DNA of 64,000 bases, taken from Corallincola platygyrae (GTDB taxonomy: Bacteria > Pseudomonadota > Gammaproteobacteria > Enterobacterales > Neiellaceae). The notes beneath the pieces are model-generated. The model had not been told where the DNA came from. It worked only from the letters and a program-made list of their open reading frames with translations, and did not search any database. Positions 1 to 7,765 of the stretch are shown here, one piece after another. The translations under genes were made by a program, and so were the position numbers. Numbering within the stretch: the first letter of the stretch is position 1; each line of letters begins with the position of its first letter. Location: assembly GCF_039544265.1 (NCBI RefSeq), contig NZ_BAABLI010000011.1, forward strand, positions 109,863-173,862, in the 5' to 3' direction.

Positions 1-612
1 ATCCAGCAGATGTACACAGGCATTAACCACTTCGTTGATATTGTGTGGCGGAATGTCTGTCGCCATACCAACGGCAATACCGGTCACACCATTCAGCAGC
101 ACATGAGGTAGGCGCGCAGGCAATACCTTTGGCTCCTTCATGGTGCCATCGAAGTTTGGCTGCCAGTCAGCGGTGCCCTGCCCTAACTCTGATAGCAGTA
201 CTTCGGAGAACTTGGCCAGTCTCGCTTCCGTGTAACGCATTGCCGCAAACGACTTAGGATCGTCGGGAGCACCCCAGTTTCCCTGACCATCAATCAGCGG
301 ATAGCGATAACTGAACGGTTGTGCCATTAACACCATGGCTTCGTAACAGGCACTATCACCATGGGGGTGATACTTACCCAATACATCACCTACGGTTCGA
401 GCCGACTTCTTGTGTTTCGAAGCCGCGGATAACCCGAGCTCACTCATGGCATAAATAATACGCCGCTGTACCGGTTTCAGACCGTCACCAATATGAGGCA
501 GGGCACGGTCCATGATCACGTACATGGAGTAATTAAGGTAGGCTTCTTCGGTAAACTGACGCAGGGGGACCTGCTCTACACCGTCAAGGCTGAATGCGGT
601 GGAATCGCTCAT
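1..612 (-). CDS. parC: DNA topoisomerase IV subunit A, N-terminal part (cut by window edge)
   Basis: This is the first 204 residues of ParC, the breakage-reunion subunit of topoisomerase IV, which decatenates replicated chromosomes together with ParE. Translating the minus strand from the ATG at 612 gives MSDSTAFSLDGVEQ, then NYSMYVIMDRALPHIGDGLKPVQRR, nearly identical to E. coli ParC apart from about seven extra N-terminal residues. The catalytic tyrosine lies in AAMRYTEA (about residue 127). In the quinolone-resistance region HPHGDSACYEAM, the Ser and Glu matching E. coli Ser80 and Glu84 are both present, so no classical resistance substitution is seen. The rest of the gene lies left of position 1. 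Its partner parE is about 7 kb upstream on the same strand. Confidence 0.97.
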   Translation of the reverse strand, partial: MSDSTAFSLDGVEQVPLRQFTEEAYLNYSMYVIMDRALPHIGDGLKPVQRRIIYAMSELGLSAASKHKKSARTVGDVLGKYHPHGDSACYEAMVLMAQPFSYRYPLIDGQGNWGAPDDPKSFAAMRYTEARLAKFSEVLLSELGQGTADWQPNFDGTMKEPKVLPARLPHVLLNGVTGIAVGMATDIPPHNINEVVNACVHLLD

Positions 613-663
613 CTGGCAAGGATCTTATATCTGTTATTCGTTAGGCCGCTATACCTTGCCAGA
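612..663 (-). promoter_or_regulatory. Inverted repeat abutting the parC start codon
   Basis: A perfect 10-bp inverted repeat (TCTGGCAAGG at 612-621, CCTTGCCAGA at 654-663) is separated by 32 bases. On the minus strand the 3' arm ends on the A of the parC ATG. A transcript starting upstream could therefore fold with its start codon and ribosome-binding region paired. No strong Shine-Dalgarno sequence precedes parC. A regulatory role is inference; a weak terminator or processing stem of the upstream genes is an alternative. Confidence 0.4.
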
Positions 664-744
664 AATTAGCGGAGGCTTGAATAGGAGGAGCAGCAACTCG
701 CGGGGTTTATCACACTGGCCGACGAATTAATCGCCAACTTATGT

Positions 745-3201
745 CTAACTTGCAGTCACTTCGACAAGTGCAGGCTGAACAGAATGAAGCATGGGGCCGG
801 GTTTTCCAATGAAATAGCCCTGCCCGTAATCGATCCCCAACTCTTTAAGCACTTCATAGAGAGCGGCATTTTCTACGTATTCGGCAATGGTTTGATACCC
901 AAAGTGCCCAGCGATCTCAACAAGGGCTTTAACAAATACGCGATCAGACGGTTTGTTAAGTAACTCTCGAACGAACGAACCATCAATCTTAATAAAGTCG
1001 ACGGGAAGCTCTTTTAGGGTATGGAAAGACGAAAACCCGACACCAAAGTCATCCAGTGCAAAACGACATCCAAGCGCCTTGAGTCTTGCAATGGCTTCAC
1101 ACGCCAGGGTGAGATTATTAAGGGCAGCAGTCTCAGTGATTTCGAAGATCAGGCGGCGACAATCAACACGCGATGCGGTCAGGATCTTTTCGATTTGCCG
1201 CATCACCCGCTGATCGGCAAATGAACGCCCAGACAGGTTGATCGACAGACTGACATGCTGCTGTGACGCAGGCAGGCCAAGCAAAGTCTGCACAGCATTT
1301 TCGATAACAAACAAATCGATGCGAGAGATGTAGCCACCCTCTTCTGCCGCCACAATCAATGGGTAGGCAGACACCAAACGGTTACTTTCATCCTGGAAAC
1401 GAAGCAGCACTTCATAATGACTGGTGCTGCCGTCGGACATCTCTTGGATAGGCTGGAACACCAACTGAAGTCGTTCCTGATCAACCGCACGGCGGGCTTG
1501 CTCCAACCAATAACCGCGCTGACGTTTATCGTCTTTTATCGATTCACGCTGATACAGGCTATAGCAGTTTTTACCCTGTTGTTTCGCTTGGTACATAGCC
1601 AGGTCAGCGTGAGCTAATAGTTCATCCAGGGAGTCGCCCTGCTCTGGATACGCCACGATACCAATACTGGCGGAGGCTGAGTGCAGCTGTTCTTTACCAC
1701 CAATCCGCAGTTGCGAAACGACACGAACCACACGAGCGGCCACCATTTCTGCCAGTTCGGTATCAACGCCCGGTAGGTAGAAGGCAAACTCATCGCCACC
1801 AAATCGCGCACACAGAACATTCGGAGACAATACCTGCTCTAATGCACCAGAAACGGCGCGCAGCATACGGTCTCCAACATTGTGACCACTGTAATCGTTA
1901 ATGTATTTGAAGTTATCCAGATCGATAAAGAACAGGCAACCTCGTTCATGTTTCATCAGCTGCTGACGCAACAGGATTTCGAATTGACGACGGTTGATCA
2001 GGCGGGTCAGGGAATCATGGGAGGCCAGCCATTCCAGCTCTTCAGCTCGGTGAGTCAGCTCCTTCTCCATATTTTCCAACTGGTCTGCCAGCTGGTAAGT
2101 CGCATTGGCCAAGTCATCCGTTTCATCAGAAAAACGCATTTTGGGTAGTGTGGAGATCTCATTATGAACATCACGATAACGAGACTGGGCAAGCAGTGGC
2201 AGCAGGCCAATGACTTTTCGAACGCGAAACAGAGGGCCTTTTAGAACCACGAGCAAAGAACCGAGCAAAAGAACCAGTGAACCTACGCTGAACAGCAGGT
2301 TATTGCGCTGGGCATTTTGTACCGCTTTCATGGTGCCATCGATATCCACCAACGAGCCGATGTAGAAAGACTCTTGATTGGTCACCGCCAGCGGCAAAGA
2401 AGATAGGCGCATCTCAAGTGCTCTGTCATCCATCTCTACCATCACAGGTTCGAGCGCCAACTGGCTTGGATGCCATTGGTTAAGCAGTTCTTTCAGCGCT
2501 CCACGTTTCTTGTAGGCCGCTTCCAGTAGTTCAAACGAATCCTTATCCGCCCTGACGGTAAACAGCATGGAGCCTAATTTAGTCTCCATAACGGGCATCA
2601 ACTGATTAAACTTGATGACATACACCAGGCTATAGCGCTGAACCACGGCGAGTCCAGATGAGAATCGATATGGCACAACCGCCACCAGATAACACTCTTT
2701 ACTGCAGTGCAGGTAATTCTTTGCTGTTGGTGTAAACAGCATGTCTTGGGAGAGTTTGTCTAGAGGAAGTGTCTGATATCCCCAGCTATCCAGAAAACGA
2801 GCGCGGCTGTCAAACAACATCAGACTATCAACCGAATAGCCCAGGTTGTTACGCAGGCCACTCCAAAAGCTGGACATGGCCTGATAGCTTTCGTCTGTCA
2901 GTGGCCCTTCATCAGAGCCATTCAGACCCACTTGGCTTAAGCGGTTCTGACTGAGAACCTGAAGTTGCTCCAGCATGCTGGCCAGCATGCCTTCAAGCTG
3001 AGCGTTTCTGAGTTGGCTTTGATTTTGACGCTCTAGGGCGAAGTAGTTATTGAGGTTGCGGTGATTCAGGTAGGCATACGTAGCAAAGAGCACCAGGATA
3101 AGAAATCCCAGTAACCCAACGATTTTCCAACTCAGTCCAAGCCTGAAATTAAATGCCCACTTCACTACTACGGGGTCCAAATAACGCGTAACTATCAGCA
3201 A
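745..3201 (-). CDS. Membrane-bound GGDEF-EAL cyclic-di-GMP turnover protein
   Basis: An 818-residue bifunctional c-di-GMP protein. A transmembrane helix at about residues 25-46 is followed by a periplasmic sensor region to about 300 with no recognised fold, a second helix at about 300-320, then GGDEF (about 400-560) and EAL (about 580-810). The GGDEF site is intact (ARFGGDEF, preceded by FIDLDNFKYIND), but no RxxD inhibitory I-site lies five residues upstream. The EAL motif reads EVLLRF, keeping the catalytic Glu. SINLSG, FEITET, DDFGVG, FIKIDGSF and AEYVE are all present, so phosphodiesterase activity is likely. The first possible start is TTG without a clear Shine-Dalgarno, so an internal GTG a few codons on is possible. 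It is the last of three c-di-GMP genes between parE and parC. Confidence 0.9.
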   Translation of the reverse strand: MLIVTRYLDPVVVKWAFNFRLGLSWKIVGLLGFLILVLFATYAYLNHRNLNNYFALERQNQSQLRNAQLEGMLASMLEQLQVLSQNRLSQVGLNGSDEGPLTDESYQAMSSFWSGLRNNLGYSVDSLMLFDSRARFLDSWGYQTLPLDKLSQDMLFTPTAKNYLHCSKECYLVAVVPYRFSSGLAVVQRYSLVYVIKFNQLMPVMETKLGSMLFTVRADKDSFELLEAAYKKRGALKELLNQWHPSQLALEPVMVEMDDRALEMRLSSLPLAVTNQESFYIGSLVDIDGTMKAVQNAQRNNLLFSVGSLVLLLGSLLVVLKGPLFRVRKVIGLLPLLAQSRYRDVHNEISTLPKMRFSDETDDLANATYQLADQLENMEKELTHRAEELEWLASHDSLTRLINRRQFEILLRQQLMKHERGCLFFIDLDNFKYINDYSGHNVGDRMLRAVSGALEQVLSPNVLCARFGGDEFAFYLPGVDTELAEMVAARVVRVVSQLRIGGKEQLHSASASIGIVAYPEQGDSLDELLAHADLAMYQAKQQGKNCYSLYQRESIKDDKRQRGYWLEQARRAVDQERLQLVFQPIQEMSDGSTSHYEVLLRFQDESNRLVSAYPLIVAAEEGGYISRIDLFVIENAVQTLLGLPASQQHVSLSINLSGRSFADQRVMRQIEKILTASRVDCRRLIFEITETAALNNLTLACEAIARLKALGCRFALDDFGVGFSSFHTLKELPVDFIKIDGSFVRELLNKPSDRVFVKALVEIAGHFGYQTIAEYVENAALYEVLKELGIDYGQGYFIGKPGPMLHSVQPALVEVTAS

Positions 3202-3277
3202 TTCAGCTGATTATCCACAGGCTCTTGAGTGATGCAAAAGCTAATTAAGCACAGCTTGATATGGATCTCCTTACCTT

Positions 3278-3292
3278 GGCAACTAAGTTGCC
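3278..3292. repeat. Short perfect palindrome between two c-di-GMP genes
   Basis: GGCAACT-A-AGTTGCC, with 7-bp arms and a single central base, lies in the 121-base gap between the TPR-GGDEF gene and the downstream GGDEF-EAL gene. It has no T-tract on the minus strand, so it is not a typical terminator. It could be an operator or an RNA stem. The function is unknown. Confidence 0.3.
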
Positions 3293-3322
3293 CTAAGCAG
3301 ATTCATGTCACACCAAGCTGTT

Positions 3323-5212
3323 TTAAACAGGACCAGATATTAGCGGGTCAATCTGCTCTGAAGTGGTCTGTTCACGCTCAGATGATGCCGTTAACATTGC
3401 TTGTTGCGCTCGTTCAAGCAATTGCTCTGCTTTCAGGTCATCGCCAGTATAGGTCGCCACTCCAAAACGACATCCAAGGCCTTGAGAGGATGGCAAATTA
3501 TGCTGAAGTACCTGATTAATCGCATCTTCCATACGATCACAAGCTCGCCAGGCACGCCTATCGTCTGTGTCCGGTAACAGCACAACAAAACGCTCGCCTC
3601 CCAAGCGTCCAAGTACATCATTTCCGCGCAATACTTGAGACGCGGAAACGGACAGCTGTACCAACAGGTCTTCACCAAATTGATGTTTTCCCTGCTCGGT
3701 TAACAGGCCAAATCCTCGTATTTCAAACATCATGACACTGAAAGCTGAGGGTAATCTTATTCCCCGTGGATGCAGCATTTTCTCTATAGCACCAACCATA
3801 TACAGGCGGTTATACAAAGAAGTCAGGGGATCGGTATTTGTCACCAACTGCAACTTCCTATACGCACGCCATTGCCAGTAGAGCGATGCAGCCAAGGCCA
3901 GTGACATCAGACCAAGCACACTGCTCCAAACAAACCAGCGATGCTGTGCCGATTGGCTCTGCTCTAGCTGCATCTGCCTTAACGCACTCTCCTGCTCCAA
4001 CATCTGATTTTCAAGTGCATGACGGTCAACATCGAATGCAACTCTGAGCAATGCTTCTCGATCTCGCTGTTCAGTGTGATAGAACTCAACCAACTGATCG
4101 ACATGGCGATTAAGCCTGAAATAAGCTTCATTATATTCACCCTGCGCCGCCAGCACGCTGGCCTGCAGGCGCAGCGATTGCTGCTTCATCCAGGTTTTTT
4201 CCAGGTCTGGATTGACCTCCAGAATCTCGACAGCTTTTTTAATGGTGACGGCGGCTTCAGACACTTTATCCAAGCCCAGACTAATTTCAGCTCCCGTCAT
4301 ATAGAGCTGAACAGCAAATCCAGGATCAGCAGTATCAGCAACCATTCTTTCCGCTTTCAGAAAGGCGCGTTCTGCACGACTAAAACGCTGTAGCGCCAAC
4401 CATCCATTGGCAAGCCCCATTTGCGCATAGGCCATATCCTCTCTCAGTCCCATCTTTTGTGCTGCCTCATAGGACTGCTCAAAACTGGCAATAGCATTCT
4501 GATATTGCTCATCAGCTTGATAAGCACTGGCTAGATTGTAGAGGCTGACGGCAATCTCAACAGGGTCACCATGCTGCGCGGCTAAGTCATAGGCTTCACC
4601 GTAATACTTAATGGCGGTTTGGTGTCGGCCCATGTAGCTGTATATGGTTGCCATCTCGTTGACAACGGCACCTAGTAGGCGAGTTTCTTCACTCAGCAAG
4701 GCAAAATCGTGGGCGATTCTAATATGCTTCAGCGCCCCTTCATTCTGTTCCAGAGTAGACAACAGGTTAGCCATACCCATGTGCGCTTCGGCACCTAAAT
4801 CAGCATCCCCCGCCATTTCGGCATAGGCTATTGCACTACCGTATAGCTCTCTTGCTTCGGTGTACTGACTACGTGAAAGCAGGGTGTACGCCAGCCCTGT
4901 CATCAGGTGTGCTCGGGCCTCTGAAGGCGTATCGGGTAACCTGGCCAATGCCAGTCTTGCAACTCGCTCAGCCTCTTCCCAGTTACGGAGGCCACTGTAT
5001 GCGTCAGTAAGTAAGGCACTGAGAAAGGCAAAAGACTCGGCATCATGCTGACGTTCATTCAGCGCAGTGCTTAACTCTCTTACAGCATCTGGGGGGGAGC
5101 GGTATACCAGATCTTCCAAACGATCCCATTCAGCATCATCTTTCGCCGCAACCATGCCTGACATCAGCATCGCCAGCAGCATCACACTCCATTGTGTTAG
5201 CCATTTATTCAC
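3323..5212 (-). CDS. Exported TPR-repeat protein with degenerate GGDEF domain (probable c-di-GMP receptor)
   Basis: A 629-residue protein: signal sequence (1-22), a periplasmic array of tetratricopeptide-like helices (about 30-380), coiled coil, a transmembrane helix (about 426-446) and a cytoplasmic GGDEF-type domain (about 455-610). The active-site loop reads GGERF (538-542) instead of GGDEF/GGEEF. The metal-binding FDIDHF segment is changed to FEIRGF (496-501), and the usual NDxxG is lost. Cyclase activity is therefore unlikely. The inhibitory I-site RGND (529-532) stands in the right place, five residues before the loop, which is the arrangement expected of a c-di-GMP-binding receptor. 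Start codon is GTG with a weak ribosome-binding site. A paralogue with the same layout and an intact site lies at 14469-16352. Confidence 0.85.
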   Translation of the reverse strand: MNKWLTQWSVMLLAMLMSGMVAAKDDAEWDRLEDLVYRSPPDAVRELSTALNERQHDAESFAFLSALLTDAYSGLRNWEEAERVARLALARLPDTPSEARAHLMTGLAYTLLSRSQYTEARELYGSAIAYAEMAGDADLGAEAHMGMANLLSTLEQNEGALKHIRIAHDFALLSEETRLLGAVVNEMATIYSYMGRHQTAIKYYGEAYDLAAQHGDPVEIAVSLYNLASAYQADEQYQNAIASFEQSYEAAQKMGLREDMAYAQMGLANGWLALQRFSRAERAFLKAERMVADTADPGFAVQLYMTGAEISLGLDKVSEAAVTIKKAVEILEVNPDLEKTWMKQQSLRLQASVLAAQGEYNEAYFRLNRHVDQLVEFYHTEQRDREALLRVAFDVDRHALENQMLEQESALRQMQLEQSQSAQHRWFVWSSVLGLMSLALAASLYWQWRAYRKLQLVTNTDPLTSLYNRLYMVGAIEKMLHPRGIRLPSAFSVMMFEIRGFGLLTEQGKHQFGEDLLVQLSVSASQVLRGNDVLGRLGGERFVVLLPDTDDRRAWRACDRMEDAINQVLQHNLPSSQGLGCRFGVATYTGDDLKAEQLLERAQQAMLTASSEREQTTSEQIDPLISGPV

Positions 5213-5307
5213 GATCTAGTTCGCTTGCTAAATTACTGAGAAGCTCCAAATGTAATCTCTTTCCCCGTCAGGATCATCCCGTCAGGTCAAAGAATCTACT
5301 TTAGAGA

Positions 5308-7662
5308 TTAATGAAGCACCTTGGTCAGCGTATCAAAACCCATAGGTCGATAGTAATAAAACCCTTGGGCAAATTCGCACTCGTTTTCATCAAGGAAATT
5401 TGCCTGCCCCTGAGTTTCGATCCCCTCAGCAACGACAGATTTCCCCAGCATACTACCAAGGGAGATCAGGGTTGACGCCAATTGGCGACGGGCGGGATCA
5501 CTTTCGGTATCTCGAAGCAGCCGTTGGTCTATCTTAAGTAAATCAACTGGCACCCGTGATAACGTCTCCAAGGCGCACGGGCCGGCTCCAAAATTGTCGA
5601 TGGTGAGGCCAACACCTAACTGATGCAATCTGGTCAGCAGCGCTTCAATTTCCTGTTCATGCTGAAGCAGCGTGGACTCTTTTAATTCAATGCGCAGTTT
5701 ACCTTTAGGAATTCCCTGCCCTTCAATCAAACTTTTGAGCCTACCAACCAAACCGGCATCATCCATCTGCGAGTTCGACATGTTGAACGACAGCTCGATA
5801 TCTTTACCGTGTTGCGAGAGCGCATGTGCGTCTTCAACGACCTGTCGACAAACCCAGTCTCCGATGGGCTTAAGCAGTTTGTTTCTTTCAGCCAACTCGA
5901 TAAACATGGCAGGCGGCAGAACGCCAAGCCTTGGATGCCGCCACCTCAGCAGCGCTTCAGCTCCTTGGATCTTACCATCTCTCAATCGAATCTGCGGGAG
6001 ATACACCAGCTCCATCTGCTCCAAAGCCAGGGACTCTTTCAACTCCGCCAACAATGTAAACTCGCTTTTTGCATCGACTGACTTGGTTGGGTCAGCAAAC
6101 TGATAGCTGCTCACACCAGCGCCCTTGGCTCGATACATCGCTTTGTCCGCCAAATGCATCAGTTCATCCACCTGAACACCATCTTCTGGCGCCATCGCAA
6201 TGCCTATGCTGGCACCTATCTCTACGCACTGATCATCCATGGTGTAGGGCTTAACTAATCCATTCAGCAGCTTTTCGGCAATAGCCGCGGCATATACTTG
6301 CTCATTGACGTTATGGAGTAATACAACAAACTCATCGCCACCAATGCGCGCAGCGTGATCTGTTTTTCGCAGCATGTTCTTTAAGCGATAGGCAACCTGC
6401 TTGAGCAACGCGTCGCCCGCCGCATGGCCATGTTTATCATTGACCGTCTTGAAGTCATTCAAGTCGATAAACAGTAGAGCCACGCCCATGCCATCCCGGT
6501 TGATTCTCGCTAATGAGTCTTTCAGCTGTTCGTTAAACAACTGTCTGTTCTCGAGTTGAGTCAGGCCGTCAAAATATGCAAGGCTATGAAGCCGTTGACG
6601 AATGGCATCCGACTCCAGTTCAATCATACGCGTTGTCATTGCCAGGCCAGCTGCAATAGCAAAGTTAAGCTCATCAACCTGCCAGTTTCTGACCAGGTCA
6701 GCTTGCTCAACCAGCATCATGCCGAAGCTCTGCTTATGAAGTTGAAACGGCACCAGCATAACGGACTTGAGCGACATCAACCGTCCAAGTTGTATTAGTT
6801 CAGAGGCGCGGGAATCCTTTTCAACATCTGGCGAGGCAAACGCAATACCTGTCTCAACGGCAGAAAACAACCGGCCAAACGAATGCCTGTTGAGCTGTCC
6901 AACTTTTCCGGGTTTGGTTTGTGTATCTGAATAAGCTGGCGTGATATTGCGCATCAGCTGCTTGCCACTTTCAAATACCCAGATACTGGCACCGCTGCAG
7001 CCTAAAACCGATCTAACAGTGCCACACACTTGTCCCGCCAACGCTTCCATGTTGTCGGCCAAAGCACAGTCCAATGACAACTGGCTGAGGCTTGCCCCCT
7101 GGCGTTGTAACCGGGTGTAGGTTTGGTTCAGGCGCACCTCGTCATGACGAACTTCGTCTTCCAACTCGGCCAATCTCAGTTTGCTTTGGTGCAATTCTCG
7201 GCTCTGCCGATTTAACGTAGACTCAAGCTGTAACTGATGCTTGTGTAACTCAGTCACGTCAATCAGTATCGACTCAACACTCGCATGCTGGCCCCGGTTG
7301 TTACTGGCGACACGACCGGACTCCCACAACCAGATTAAAGAGCCATCACGGTGAAATACGCGGTATTGAAGGGTGTAGGCCTGCTTTTGATGGATCTGTT
7401 GCAGCATGCTCTGGCGCAGTTTAGCTAGAGATTCCTGCGGGTGAAGAAGTGAATCAAAACTGCGGGCGTGGTGATTAACAAGCTCGTCAGAGCGGTATCC
7501 GACGAGGGAATGCATTGCCGATGAGACAAAGGAGAATGACAGGGCACTATCAAGCTTACGGCAACAAATTACGCCAGGAAGGCTGTTAAGCAATGCCTTC
7601 AGCTCACAGTCACACCCTAACCTGGCGGCGAGTGATGCTCGTTCAAACCTTTTCTGTTGCAA
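5308..7662 (-). CDS. Soluble PAS-GAF-GGDEF-EAL cyclic-di-GMP protein
   Basis: A 784-residue cytoplasmic sensor-enzyme. Domains in order: PAS (about 20-140), coiled coil (about 140-190), GAF (about 190-350), GGDEF (about 365-525) and EAL (about 540-780). No transmembrane segment is seen. GGDEF is intact (ARIGGDEF) with an I-site RKTD five residues upstream, so a product-inhibited cyclase is expected. The EAL motif is intact (AEALLRW), but the DDFG metal-binding pair reads DNFG (Asp689-Asn690), which may weaken phosphodiesterase activity. The start is TTG. A perfect AAGGAG ends seven bases before it, which decides this start. It precedes the TPR-GGDEF gene on the same strand. Confidence 0.9.
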   Translation of the reverse strand: MQQKRFERASLAARLGCDCELKALLNSLPGVICCRKLDSALSFSFVSSAMHSLVGYRSDELVNHHARSFDSLLHPQESLAKLRQSMLQQIHQKQAYTLQYRVFHRDGSLIWLWESGRVASNNRGQHASVESILIDVTELHKHQLQLESTLNRQSRELHQSKLRLAELEDEVRHDEVRLNQTYTRLQRQGASLSQLSLDCALADNMEALAGQVCGTVRSVLGCSGASIWVFESGKQLMRNITPAYSDTQTKPGKVGQLNRHSFGRLFSAVETGIAFASPDVEKDSRASELIQLGRLMSLKSVMLVPFQLHKQSFGMMLVEQADLVRNWQVDELNFAIAAGLAMTTRMIELESDAIRQRLHSLAYFDGLTQLENRQLFNEQLKDSLARINRDGMGVALLFIDLNDFKTVNDKHGHAAGDALLKQVAYRLKNMLRKTDHAARIGGDEFVVLLHNVNEQVYAAAIAEKLLNGLVKPYTMDDQCVEIGASIGIAMAPEDGVQVDELMHLADKAMYRAKGAGVSSYQFADPTKSVDAKSEFTLLAELKESLALEQMELVYLPQIRLRDGKIQGAEALLRWRHPRLGVLPPAMFIELAERNKLLKPIGDWVCRQVVEDAHALSQHGKDIELSFNMSNSQMDDAGLVGRLKSLIEGQGIPKGKLRIELKESTLLQHEQEIEALLTRLHQLGVGLTIDNFGAGPCALETLSRVPVDLLKIDQRLLRDTESDPARRQLASTLISLGSMLGKSVVAEGIETQGQANFLDENECEFAQGFYYYRPMGFDTLTKVLH

Positions 7663-7765
7663 CGGGACGCTCCTTGATCCCTCCGGCGGCCAATAATCAC
7701 AGTATAGTCAAGCCTGCGTAATTATTAGCCCTAACAATAAAAATCCATCTCTGTTTACACTAGGT

